Below the pieces are notes generated by a model, which saw nothing but the letters and a program-made list of their open reading frames with translations, had not been told where the DNA came from and did no database searches. Below are positions 10,727 through 21,010 of a stretch of DNA of 64,000 bases, piece by piece. The stretch lies in assembly GCF_037027445.1 (NCBI RefSeq), contig NZ_JBANDL010000002.1, positions 3,844,001-3,908,000 on the forward strand. The letters are read 5' to 3'. This DNA is from Lysobacter firmicutimachus. Its GTDB lineage: Bacteria; Pseudomonadota; Gammaproteobacteria; Xanthomonadales; Xanthomonadaceae. Made by a program: the position numbers and the translations under genes. Position 1 is the first letter of the stretch; every line of letters begins with the position of its first letter.

Positions 10727-11446
10727 ATGACGGCGCTGCGCTGCATCGTCCTGCCCGGCATGGACGGCAGCGGCGCATGGCTGGACGAGTTCGCCACGGC
10801 GATGGCGCCGCGGCTGCCGGCGAAGATCGTTGTTTATCCGCCCGAGCGCGCGCTCGGCTACGACGCGCTGGTCGGGCTCGTGCGACCGCAGCTGCCGCAG
10901 GCCGGGCCCTATCTGTTGCTCGGCGAATCGTTTTCCGGCCCGATCGCGATCCGGCTCGCCGCCGAACGTCCGTCCGGGCTCGCCGGACTGGTGTTGTGCG
11001 CCAGCTTCGCCAGCACACCGCGATTGCCCGGGTCGCCGTTGTCGGCGCGAGCCCTGGCCCGCATCGCCAACGCCTTGCCGTTGCAACGACTGCCCGCCGC
11101 CTTCGCCGCACCTTGGCTGCTCGGCCGCTGGCGCACGCCGGCGCGGATCGAACGCCTGCAGACCTTATTGCGCTCGGTCGCACCGGCGGTGCTGCGCCAG
11201 CGTCTGCGCGAGGCCGGCCAGGTCGACGTCGGCGACGCTCTGGCCGCCATCGCCTGCCCGCTGCTGTACCTGCGCGCCGAGCACGACCGGCTGGTCTCCG
11301 CCGACAGCCTCGCCCGGATCCGCGCCCGCGTCCCGACGCTGAGCGACGTCGCGTTCGACGCGCCGCATTTCTTGTTGCAGGTACAGGCGGCCGCCGCGGC
11401 AGCGTCGATCTGCGCATGGGCTGCGGAGCTGCCGGCGCAGGGCTGA
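10727..11446 (+). CDS. Alpha/beta hydrolase
   Basis: A 239-residue alpha/beta-hydrolase, predicted cytoplasmic (no signal peptide). The nucleophile elbow is G-E-S-F-S-G with Ser68; the acid is probably Asp187 (LRAEHDRLV) and the base His214 (DAPHFLLQ), completing a catalytic triad. The oxyanion region resembles [12 protein letters not shown] near the N-terminus. Substrate cannot be told from sequence: esterase or thioesterase activity are both possible. The start may be the ATG at 10727 or the GTG at 10700; neither has a strong ribosome site. It lies 85 bp after sdaA on the same strand and could be read through from it. Confidence 0.85.
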   Translation: MTALRCIVLPGMDGSGAWLDEFATAMAPRLPAKIVVYPPERALGYDALVGLVRPQLPQAGPYLLLGESFSGPIAIRLAAERPSGLAGLVLCASFASTPRLPGSPLSARALARIANALPLQRLPAAFAAPWLLGRWRTPARIERLQTLLRSVAPAVLRQRLREAGQVDVGDALAAIACPLLYLRAEHDRLVSADSLARIRARVPTLSDVAFDAPHFLLQVQAAAAAASICAWAAELPAQG

Positions 11447-11528
11447 CCCGGCCGGACGGCTCGTCCGCCAGTCCCCTCCGCCGCTTCGCTCTCGCAACTT
11501 CACCGCATTTTGCTCCGCAGCATGTGCC

Positions 11529-11534
11529 TACTAT
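11529..11534 (+). promoter_or_regulatory. Candidate -10 box of the molybdenum hydroxylase operon
   Basis: TACTAT lies 25 bases before the ATG at 11560, after the preceding gene has ended. There is no strong -35 match at 17 bases. Confidence 0.35.
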
Positions 11535-11559
11535 CGGCACAGCCAGCCGGAGCCTGCCC

Positions 11560-14430
11560 ATGCCCGCTCGCCTGAGTCGTCGCGACTTCCTCAAGTCCAG
11601 TCTGGTCGCCGGCATCGCCGTGTACGTCGCCGCTCCCGGCAGCGACGTCCTCGCCGCCCTGTTCGAACGCGAACGCCTCCGCCCGCCGCCGTGGGATCCG
11701 GCGCGCGGCCGCTTGCGCTACCGCACCGACGCCACCGCGAAGGTCGCCGGCGAAAAGCTCTTCAGCTACGACATCCGCAGCCGCGACCTGCCGGGTTGGC
11801 CAGCGCAGCAAGCGCACGCGATGCTGCTGCGCGCGACCCGCGCCGACCGTGTCTACCAGGGCTTCGATCTGTCGGCGCTCGAGGCCGGCCTGCAGCCCGA
11901 CCGCGTCGTCGCCGCCGCCGATCTGACCCGCGACGGCGTCGCCCTGCCGCCGTTCTACGGCGAGGACATGCTGTTGCCGCCGGGCAAGACCCCGGCCTAC
12001 CTCGGCCAGGCCGTCGCCCTGCTGATCTGGCACGACTTCGCCCGCTTCCGCGCGGCCAAGACCCGGCTCAAGTTCCGCGACGACCTGATCCGCTGGGGCG
12101 CGCAGACCGGCCCGATCGAACGCGAGCCCTGGGCCAGCTTCCGCTACGTGCGCGTCGGCGGCGCTACCGCGTTCGACGACGATGCCTATTCCAGCCTCAA
12201 GGACACGCCGCTGTTCCCGGCCGGCTATCGCAAGCAACTGCCGCAGTGGCCCGCGGCCGACGCGGCCGGCAAGCTCGACGCCCAGGGCATGGCCCATGCC
12301 GAGGCGATCGAGGCCGAACTCAATGCGGCCGGCGCCGGCAAGCAGGTGTTCGAACGCGAGTACTTCTCGCAGTCGATCGACACCGCGGCGATGGAGCCGG
12401 ACAACGGCAACGGCTGGTTCGACGCCGCGACCGGCACTGTGCACGCGGTGTCGGCGACGCAGTCGCCGAACGAAGTCGCCGAGGACGGCGCGCGCATGCT
12501 CGCCGCCAGCCGGTTCGCGGCGAAGGCGCTGGTGCTGCATCCCTGCTACACCGTCGGCTACGGTTCCAAGGACCACAACCCGTTCCCGTTCTACGCGCTG
12601 ATGGCGGCGCTGTACGGCGATGGCCGACCGGTGCGGCTGGCCAACGATCGCTACGAGCAGTTCCAGTCCAGCCTCAAGCGGCACAGCTTCCGCATGCATT
12701 ACCGGCTCAAGCTGGATCGCGCCAGCGGCCGCTTCGAAGTCTTCCAGGGCCGCATGCAGGGCGACGGCGGCGGCCGGCGCAATTTCTCGCCTTCGGTGTG
12801 CCTGGTCGCGGCGACCGCGGCGCAATCGATCTACTACTTTCCGCGCAGCGACCTGGCCAGCACGGTGATCGCCTCGCGCGCGCTCGACGCCGGTTCGGCG
12901 CGCGGCTACGGGACCCTGCAGAGCATGGGCGCGACCGAAATGCTGGTCGACGAGATCGCCGCCGAACTCGGCCTGGACCCGATCGAACTGCGCCTGCGCA
13001 ACGTGTTCGACACCGGCATGAAGAACACCCAGGGCGCGATTCCCGGCGGCGTGCAGCGCGCCGGCGAGGTGCTGCGCAAGGCGCGCATGCACCCGCTGTG
13101 GACCCAGCGCGCCGCGCGCAAGCGCGAGTACGAAGCGGCCCATCCCGGCCATCGCTATGGGGTCGGCTTCGGCTGCGTGCAGAAGGACTACGGCACCGGC
13201 GCCGAGGCCGCGTTCGCCGAAGTCGCGCTGGGGCGCGACGGCCGCATCGTCCTGCGCCACATCGGCATCGAGATGGGCACCGGCATGGCCAGCAGCCAGG
13301 CCGCGCTGTGCGCGCCGTGGCTGGGGCGACCCGCCGACGAGGTCCGCACCGGCGAAACCGCGTGGCCGGAGCTGCCGATGGTCGCCACCGACGATCCCTG
13401 GCTGATGTCGCAGGCGACCCAGGACGCGCATGCCGGCGATCCGCGCTGGACGCCGAATTACGCCAGTCCCAGCAGCGCCAGCAACTCGGCCTACTTCTTC
13501 GGCCACGCCACCCGCGAGGCGGCGCGGCAGGTATTCGTGCAAGGCCTGTGGCCGGCGGCGTTGGCGCTGTGGCGCCGCGGCTACGGCGGCGGCCAGCTCG
13601 CGCCGCTGTCGGTGCGGCGCGAGGACGCGCGCTGGATCGAAGGCCGCCTGACCGCAGCCGGCCTGCAACCGCTGGCCCTGCCCGAACTCGCCGCTGCGGC
13701 CTACGAACTGGGCCTGGCGACCGGCGCAGTGGTGCATACCTTCAATCGCTGGCAATGGGCCGAAGCCGAATTCGCCCTGTCCGGCGACGAGGCGCGGCTG
13801 CCGCTCGACGGCCTCGCCTTGCGCTGGGGCGATGGCGCCGGCACCGGGCCGGGCGCGCCGACCGCGAACGGCTATCGCATGCTGCAACGGCGCCGGGTGC
13901 ACTACCCGCCGACCCAGCGCAACAACGCCGGCGTGGTCTACTACAGCGTGGTCGGCACCCTGGCCGAAGTCGCGGTGGATACCGCGACCGGTCGCGTCGA
14001 GTTGCTCAACCATCACTCGATCATGGAATGCGGCACGCCGATCGTGCCCGAACTGGTGTCGGGCCAGTTGCAGGGCGGCCTGGCGATGGGCATCGGCCAT
14101 GCCCTACACGAGTATCTGCCGTTGTACGAGGACGGCCCCGGCAACGGCACCTGGAATTTCAACCGCTACGCCCTGCCGCGGGCACGCGACGTCGCGGTGT
14201 GGAAACAAACCGGCGAAATGCTGCCGCCGCTGTCGGACAGCGATCCGCCCAAGGGCATCGCCGAGGTCACGATGATCGCGGTGGTGCCGGCGATCGCCAA
14301 CGCCTTCGCGCACGCCACCGGCCGGCGCGTGCGGGAGCTGCCGATCACGCCGGACAAAGTCCTGGCCGCGCTGGCGCAGGACGATGCGGCCGGCGCCGGC
14401 GCCACCCTCGCCCCGGAGAGCCGCGCATGA
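11560..14430 (+). CDS. Molybdopterin-binding subunit of a periplasmic xanthine dehydrogenase-family oxidoreductase (IorB-like)
   Basis: Catalytic subunit of a molybdenum hydroxylase, exported folded through the Tat system: the N-terminus carries SRRDFLKSSLVAG followed by a hydrophobic stretch. Family features are the duplicated aldehyde oxidase/xanthine dehydrogenase Mo-binding architecture, the segment ALDAGSARGYGTLQSMGATE, the Mo-pterin contact HIGIEMGTGMASSQAAL, the helix after MECGTPIVPELVSGQLQGG, and a C-terminal Glu in KGIAEVTMIAVVPAIANA where the active-site glutamate is expected. At 956 residues it is longer than IorB-type subunits (about 750-780); the extra length lies in the middle and C-terminal third. 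The stop overlaps the next ATG (ATGA). Substrate unknown: an N-heterocycle or aldehyde is typical of the class. Confidence 0.88.
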   Translation: MPARLSRRDFLKSSLVAGIAVYVAAPGSDVLAALFERERLRPPPWDPARGRLRYRTDATAKVAGEKLFSYDIRSRDLPGWPAQQAHAMLLRATRADRVYQGFDLSALEAGLQPDRVVAAADLTRDGVALPPFYGEDMLLPPGKTPAYLGQAVALLIWHDFARFRAAKTRLKFRDDLIRWGAQTGPIEREPWASFRYVRVGGATAFDDDAYSSLKDTPLFPAGYRKQLPQWPAADAAGKLDAQGMAHAEAIEAELNAAGAGKQVFEREYFSQSIDTAAMEPDNGNGWFDAATGTVHAVSATQSPNEVAEDGARMLAASRFAAKALVLHPCYTVGYGSKDHNPFPFYALMAALYGDGRPVRLANDRYEQFQSSLKRHSFRMHYRLKLDRASGRFEVFQGRMQGDGGGRRNFSPSVCLVAATAAQSIYYFPRSDLASTVIASRALDAGSARGYGTLQSMGATEMLVDEIAAELGLDPIELRLRNVFDTGMKNTQGAIPGGVQRAGEVLRKARMHPLWTQRAARKREYEAAHPGHRYGVGFGCVQKDYGTGAEAAFAEVALGRDGRIVLRHIGIEMGTGMASSQAALCAPWLGRPADEVRTGETAWPELPMVATDDPWLMSQATQDAHAGDPRWTPNYASPSSASNSAYFFGHATREAARQVFVQGLWPAALALWRRGYGGGQLAPLSVRREDARWIEGRLTAAGLQPLALPELAAAAYELGLATGAVVHTFNRWQWAEAEFALSGDEARLPLDGLALRWGDGAGTGPGAPTANGYRMLQRRRVHYPPTQRNNAGVVYYSVVGTLAEVAVDTATGRVELLNHHSIMECGTPIVPELVSGQLQGGLAMGIGHALHEYLPLYEDGPGNGTWNFNRYALPRARDVAVWKQTGEMLPPLSDSDPPKGIAEVTMIAVVPAIANAFAHATGRRVRELPITPDKVLAALAQDDAAGAGATLAPESRA

Positions 14431-15014
14431 GCGCCGACGCCGATACCCAGGGGCTGCGCAGCCGCCCGCTGCGCCTGACCGTCAACGGCCGCGCCTACGG
14501 CCCGGTCGAGGTCCCCGACGACATGATGCTGATCGACGTGCTGCACGAGTACCTCGGCCTGACCGGCACCCGCTTCGGTTGCGGCCAGGGCGTCTGCCGC
14601 GCCTGTACCGTAATCGTCGACGACGAGCGCGGCCCGCGCGAAGTGCGCAGCTGCATCACCGGCGCGCACTACTTCCACGGCAAGCGCATCCGCACCGTCG
14701 AAGGCCATGCGCGCCGCGACGACGGCGGCCGCATCGTCGAGCTCTCGCCGGTGCAGCAGGCCTTCCTCGATCACTTCAGTTTCCAGTGCGGCTACTGCAC
14801 GCCGGGCTTCGTCAACGCCGCGACCGTGCTGCTGGAACGGCTGCGCCAGCGGCCGGTAGCGCGCGCCCAGCTGGAAGACGCCATCACCGAAGCCTTGAAC
14901 CCTCACCTGTGCCGCTGCACCGGTTACGTGCGCTATTACGAGGCGGTGCGGCAACTGGCCCTGGATACGCCAGGGTTGGTGAGCGATGCGGAACCGAAGG
15001 AGCGCGGATCATGA
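14427..15014 (+). CDS. 2Fe-2S subunit of the molybdenum hydroxylase (IorA-like)
   Basis: A 195-residue small subunit carrying two 2Fe-2S clusters. The plant-type cluster is bound by Cys52, Cys57, Cys60 (CGQGVCRAC) and Cys76; the second, alpha-helical cluster by Cys121/Cys124 (QCGYCTPG) and Cys162/Cys164 (LCRCTG). It passes electrons from the molybdopterin of the large subunit to the cytochrome encoded next. It has no signal peptide of its own, so it probably travels through Tat bound to the large subunit, as known for related enzymes. It overlaps both neighbours by 4 bases (ATGA), which indicates tight translational coupling and a fixed stoichiometry. Confidence 0.95.
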   Translation: MSADADTQGLRSRPLRLTVNGRAYGPVEVPDDMMLIDVLHEYLGLTGTRFGCGQGVCRACTVIVDDERGPREVRSCITGAHYFHGKRIRTVEGHARRDDGGRIVELSPVQQAFLDHFSFQCGYCTPGFVNAATVLLERLRQRPVARAQLEDAITEALNPHLCRCTGYVRYYEAVRQLALDTPGLVSDAEPKERGS

Positions 15015-16294
15015 GCCGGCGCAACCGCAGGCGGCCGTTGCGGCTGTTGCTGTGGCTGGCGCTGATCGCCGCGGCACTCTGGCTGATCGGCTGGGCATGG
15101 TCCTGGTGGGCGCAACGGGGCCCGGTGCAGACCGTCCACGCCAGCGCCGCGCAGATCGAGCGCGGCCGCTACCTCGCCGCGGCCGCCGACTGCGCCGCCT
15201 GCCACACCGCCGACGGCGGCGCGCCGTTCGCGGGCGGCGTGCCGCTGGCCTCGCCGTTCGGGGTCATCCACGGCACCAACATCACCCCCGACCCGGATAC
15301 CGGCATCGGCCGCTACACCGCCGACGACTTCCACCACGCGCTGACCCGCGGCGAAGCGCGCGACGGCCACCAGCTGTATCCGGCCATGCCCTATGTGTCC
15401 TATCGCGATATCGCCCGCGCCGACAGCGACGCGATCTACGCCTATCTGATGACCCGCACGCCGGTCAGGCAGGCCAACCTGCGCAACGGAGTCGGTTTTC
15501 CGTTCAACCTCCGCAGCGGCATCCACGCCTGGAACGGGCTGTTCGCCGGCGCGCGGGCCACGCCGGCCTCGCAAGGACAGTCCGCGCAATGGAAACGCGG
15601 CCGGTACTTGGTCGAAACCCTCGGCCATTGCGGCGAATGCCACAGTCCGCGCGGCTGGCTGGGCCAGATCGACCGCGACCGGCCCTTGCAGGGCAATGCC
15701 GACCTGGGTCGTTTCGCCGCGCCCGACCTGACCCCGCACGGCCTGGCCGCGCGCGGCTGGGATCGCGCCGCGCTGCGCGAGTACCTCGCCACCGGCCGCG
15801 CCGCACAGGCGGTGGCGTCCGACGAGATGCTCAAGGTGGTCGACCTGTCCACTCGTCATTTGCGCAACGAGGACGTGGATGCGATCGCGACCTACCTGAC
15901 CGGCGATCGCGCCGCGCCCGCGCTGGCACTGGCCGCGCCGGCCGAACCGCCCGCGCCATCGCCGGCCTACGATCGCTATCTGGCGCTGTGCGCGGGCTGC
16001 CATGGCCGCGACGGCGACGGCGTGCCGCATGTCGCGCCGGCCTTGCGCGGCAACAGCGGCCTGCGCGATCCACGGGCGCACAACCTGATCGTCGCCATTC
16101 TCGACGGCCTGCCCGAGCACGTCCTGCCTGGGATGGAACGCATGCAGGAGATGCCCGGCTTCGGCGAAGAACTCGACGATGCGCAAGTCGCCGAACTCGC
16201 GCAGTGGCTGCGCAACCGCTACGGCGGCCGCAACGACGCCGTCGCCGCGCAACAGGTGCGCGACCTGCGCGAAAGCCGCGCCGCGCACCGCTGA
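15011..16294 (+). CDS. Triheme cytochrome c subunit of the molybdenum hydroxylase
   Basis: A 427-residue membrane-anchored cytochrome c with an uncleaved N-terminal helix (about 10-33) and three covalent haem motifs: C61-A-A-C-H65, C207-G-E-C-H211 and C327-A-G-C-H331. The architecture matches the cytochrome subunits of membrane alcohol and aldehyde dehydrogenases and of nicotinate/isoquinoline-type Mo hydroxylases, which deliver electrons to the quinone pool or a terminal oxidase. It is the third gene of the operon, starting inside the stop of the 2Fe-2S subunit gene. With the upstream genes it forms a self-contained periplasmic chain: Mo-pterin, two 2Fe-2S, three haems c. Confidence 0.94.
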   Translation: MSRRNRRRPLRLLLWLALIAAALWLIGWAWSWWAQRGPVQTVHASAAQIERGRYLAAAADCAACHTADGGAPFAGGVPLASPFGVIHGTNITPDPDTGIGRYTADDFHHALTRGEARDGHQLYPAMPYVSYRDIARADSDAIYAYLMTRTPVRQANLRNGVGFPFNLRSGIHAWNGLFAGARATPASQGQSAQWKRGRYLVETLGHCGECHSPRGWLGQIDRDRPLQGNADLGRFAAPDLTPHGLAARGWDRAALREYLATGRAAQAVASDEMLKVVDLSTRHLRNEDVDAIATYLTGDRAAPALALAAPAEPPAPSPAYDRYLALCAGCHGRDGDGVPHVAPALRGNSGLRDPRAHNLIVAILDGLPEHVLPGMERMQEMPGFGEELDDAQVAELAQWLRNRYGGRNDAVAAQQVRDLRESRAAHR

Positions 16295-16606
16295 ACCTGT
16301 ACGGTCGAACGCGCGCGGACACGCCGCGTTCGCTGCCGCAGCCGCGATCCGAAGCGTGGACAGGCCGCATCGCACCGGCGGCCGGCGGCTCGGCGAACCT
16401 TCGAACCGCGCCACTGCGGCACGCGCCGGATTGATGCGCCGGACACGATTGCGCAACGCAACATGAAGCCGCATGCGAAGACGAGAAGCGCGTCGCGCTT
16501 GTCTCGACATGACAAACAATGTCCAACGGACATGGACTTATCTCACTGTTTCTCAGGCTCTTTTCGCGCATGATTTCGCTGCGTCGCAGCAAACGGTCGC
16601 CAACTG

Positions 16607-16620
16607 AACCAACGTTGTCA
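16607..16620. promoter_or_regulatory. Degenerate LacI-type operator half
   Basis: Eleven of 14 positions match the palindrome at 16663-16676, with the right half AACGTTGTCA intact. The two centres are 56 bp apart, a distance compatible with looping. Confidence 0.45.
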
Positions 16621-16662
16621 GCCGATTCTGTGAACTGCAGCGCAAAGGCCTAGCGAGTACGT

Positions 16663-16676
16663 TGACAACGTTGTCA
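16663..16676. promoter_or_regulatory. LacI-family operator palindrome upstream of chitinase
   Basis: TGACAACGTTGTCA is a perfect inverted repeat fitting the LacI-family pattern TGnnAnCGnTnnCA. LacI-type regulators of chitin and N-acetylglucosamine use (NagR/NagQ type) are known to bind very similar palindromes in Shewanella and Xanthomonas. Its left part contains TTGACA, so binding could cover a -35 box. No LacI-type regulator gene is in this window. Confidence 0.65.
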
Positions 16677-17009
16677 CGCGTCGCCAGTTTGCACACGAAC
16701 GAGCCGGACGCGCCTGCGCGCCGCTCGCGCCAGACACGCTGCGGCGGGCACAGGAGGACAGCCGCTCTCTCCACAGGGGATCGCGACAACGCGTACGACC
16801 GGCCCATCGCACCGGTCGCGCCGCTGCGGCGGCAGTACGCGGCAAGACAGGCAGCAGCACCCGACGGCGCATTGCGCCGATCACTCGAGGGAGCCCGAGC
16901 TCCCCGGCAATGCGCAGGGCCAGCAGCCCTTTTTCAAACACGGCGGGGATCTGCCGTCGGCCGTTCGCGGCCGGCGAAGTCTTGACTACGCACGGGAGAG
17001 GAAGCACTC

Positions 17010-19064
<2,055 letters not shown>

Positions 19065-19079
19065 ACCGATCCGCTTCAC

Positions 19080-19130
19080 CCCCTCTCCCGCGCGGGAGAG
19101 GGGCCGGGACGGAACTCTCTCTCCGTCCCG
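19080..19130. terminator. Twin hairpins just after the chitinase
   Basis: A perfect 24-bp palindrome at 19080-19103 (half CCCCTCTCCCGC) is followed by a 9-bp stem at 19105-19113/19122-19130. They start 16 bases after the chitinase stop. No T tract follows. The first shares its CTCTCCCGC core with the repeat cluster at 47751-47980. Confidence 0.6.
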
Positions 19131-19226
19131 CCCACGGGTTTCCTGCATCGCGAGGCCGGCTGCGCTAGCCCCTCGATCCAGTTTTTGCAAAGCCGCGGCG
19201 AGCGATACGCCGCGGTGATCTGCAAC

Positions 19227-19272
19227 GGAGCGCCGATCACCCCCCCGATCGGCGCTCCGATTTCGTTTTTTG
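19227..19272 (+). terminator. Rho-independent terminator after the chitinase
   Basis: A 12-bp perfect stem, GGAGCGCCGATC and its complement, closes an 8-base C-rich loop and is followed by GATTTCGTTTTTT. It ends transcripts from the chitinase side before the dispersed repeat begins. Confidence 0.88.
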
Positions 19273-19283
19273 TCGCAGCCGGC

Positions 19284-19663
<380 letters not shown>

Positions 19664-19703
19664 GGGGCGCAGGACAAAGACGCGGCGAACGGGCGAGGTG
19701 GCG

Positions 19704-19726
19704 GTCGCGGCTTGCGCCGCTCCTAC
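19704..19726. repeat. REP-like palindrome
   Basis: Same sequence as the REP at 8769-8791 (loop TTGC), 64 bp after the preceding one; the two-REP spacing seen at 8681/8769 is roughly repeated here. Confidence 0.85.
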
Positions 19727-19786
19727 AGGCGATGGCTTTGAGCTTCGATCGATAGCGTCGGCCTTGGATTTTCCGCGCGTCCCGTG

Positions 19787-19833
19787 GTCGCGGCTTGTGC
19801 CCGAAGGAAATCCCTGTGGGACGCCGCTCCTAC
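19787..19833. repeat. REP palindrome split by a 24-bp module
   Basis: The left half GTCGCGGCTTG (19787-19797) and right half CGCCGCTCCTAC (19822-19833) are separated by 24 bases (19798-19821) with the core CGAAGGAAATCCC, also found at 8535-8558. Removing the insert restores a perfect REP. Confidence 0.8.
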
Positions 19834-19867
19834 AAGGGAACAGGACAAAGACGCGGAAGGGCGCCGC

Positions 19868-21010
19868 TCAGCCCACCAGCCGCAGCACGTCGTCGAGCAA
19901 GCCCGCCGCGGTGACCTCCGCGCCTGCGCCGGGCCCCTGGATCACCAGCGGCTGGACACGATAGCGGTCGGACCAGATCGCCACCTTGTTGTCGGTGCCG
20001 GCGCCGCCGGCCAGCGGGTGATCGCCGGGCAACGACTCCAGCCCGACCCGCGCCGTGTGGCGGCCGTCTCCGCCGCAGTCCAGGCGGGCGATGAAGCGCA
20101 GCTTCTCGCCGTTCTTGTAGGCCGCCGCATAGCGCTCGCGCAGCGGCACATCCAGCGCCGGCAGCGCGGCGTCGACCCCGTCCTTGGACAGGATCGCCAG
20201 CTCCGGCGGCACCAGCGAGGCCACCTCGACCTCGCCCGCGTCCAGCGCCACGCCGGCCGCGCGCGCCAGGATCAGCAGCTTGCGCCGCACGTCCTCGCCC
20301 GACAGGTCGTCGCGCGGATCGGGTTCGGTGTAGCCGGCGTCGCGCGCCTGCCGTACCAGCGCCGAGAAGGGGCGCATGCCGTCGTAATGATTGAACAGCC
20401 AGGCCAGCGAGCCCGACAACACGCCGGCGATGGCGTGGATGCGGTCGCCGCCGGCCTGCAGTTCGCGCAGGCTCCGCAGCAGCGGCAGGCCGGCGCCGAC
20501 CGTGGCGCTGTCGCCGTAACCGCTGCCGCCGCGCGCACAGGCGTCGCGGATCGCACGCCAGCGCGCCAGCGACGTGCCCTGGCCGATCTTGCACGCGGTG
20601 ACCACGTGGATGCCCTGCGCCAGCCATTGCGCATGGCGCTCGGCGACCGCTTCGCTGGCGGTGGCGTCGACCACCACTCGCGCGCCGTCGCCGGCCAGAC
20701 CGTCCCAGGACAGAGCCGCGGCGACGTCGTCGAGCGAACTGGGCCGATCGCTGGCGGTCAACGCAGTGGCGGCACGCTCGGGTGCGAGCCCGGCGCGGTC
20801 GACCGCGGCGCGGCGCGAATTGGCGACGTGGACCAGCGACAGGCGCTCGCCCAGGCGGGTGCCGTGCCAAGCGTTCAGTCGCGCGAGCACTGCGCCGCCG
20901 ACCGTGCCGGTGCCGAGCAGCGCGACCCGCGCCGGCAGGACCGATGCGTTGGCGGCGGCGATGCGCGCGGCGGACGCCGGCGCCGACAAAGCGCTGGCCG
21001 CCGCGCTCAT
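19868..21010 (-). CDS. hom: Homoserine dehydrogenase, monofunctional, ThrA/MetL-lineage
   Basis: Reduces aspartate semialdehyde to homoserine with NAD(P)H, here feeding methionine synthesis. The 380-residue protein has an N-terminal Rossmann motif (LLGTGTVGGAVL, about 31-42) and the catalytic-domain segments GAGLPLLRSLREL, GVLSGSLAWLFN and YTEPDPRDDLSGEDVRRK. These match the C-terminal half of bifunctional aspartokinase-homoserine dehydrogenases, not the classic ACT-domain Hom. There is no kinase domain and no C-terminal ACT domain, so feedback control by threonine is probably absent. The start ATG overlaps the metB stop (ATGA). As last gene of metX-metB-hom it should fall under the upstream SAM riboswitch. 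Confidence 0.93.
   Translation of the reverse strand: MSAAASALSAPASAARIAAANASVLPARVALLGTGTVGGAVLARLNAWHGTRLGERLSLVHVANSRRAAVDRAGLAPERAATALTASDRPSSLDDVAAALSWDGLAGDGARVVVDATASEAVAERHAQWLAQGIHVVTACKIGQGTSLARWRAIRDACARGGSGYGDSATVGAGLPLLRSLRELQAGGDRIHAIAGVLSGSLAWLFNHYDGMRPFSALVRQARDAGYTEPDPRDDLSGEDVRRKLLILARAAGVALDAGEVEVASLVPPELAILSKDGVDAALPALDVPLRERYAAAYKNGEKLRFIARLDCGGDGRHTARVGLESLPGDHPLAGGAGTDNKVAIWSDRYRVQPLVIQGPGAGAEVTAAGLLDDVLRLVG

Larger units (their letters stand above)
16295..17009. other. 715-bp intergenic region upstream of the chitinase
   Basis: No convincing gene. It holds a perfect 14-bp LacI-type palindrome at 16663-16676 and a degenerate copy at 16607-16620. Open frames here are short, Arg/Pro-rich and without relatives I recognise. 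GC is lower than in the flanking genes around 16440-16670, as in a regulatory region. Confidence 0.7.

Noticed and set aside
11500..14100. 866-codon minus-strand frame
   Set aside because: Antisense to the Mo subunit; no motifs, Ala/Gly/His/Gln-rich.
16662..16985. 107-residue frame upstream of the chitinase
   Set aside because: Starts within the LacI-type operator and is Arg/Ala-rich without motifs; regulatory DNA is a better explanation.
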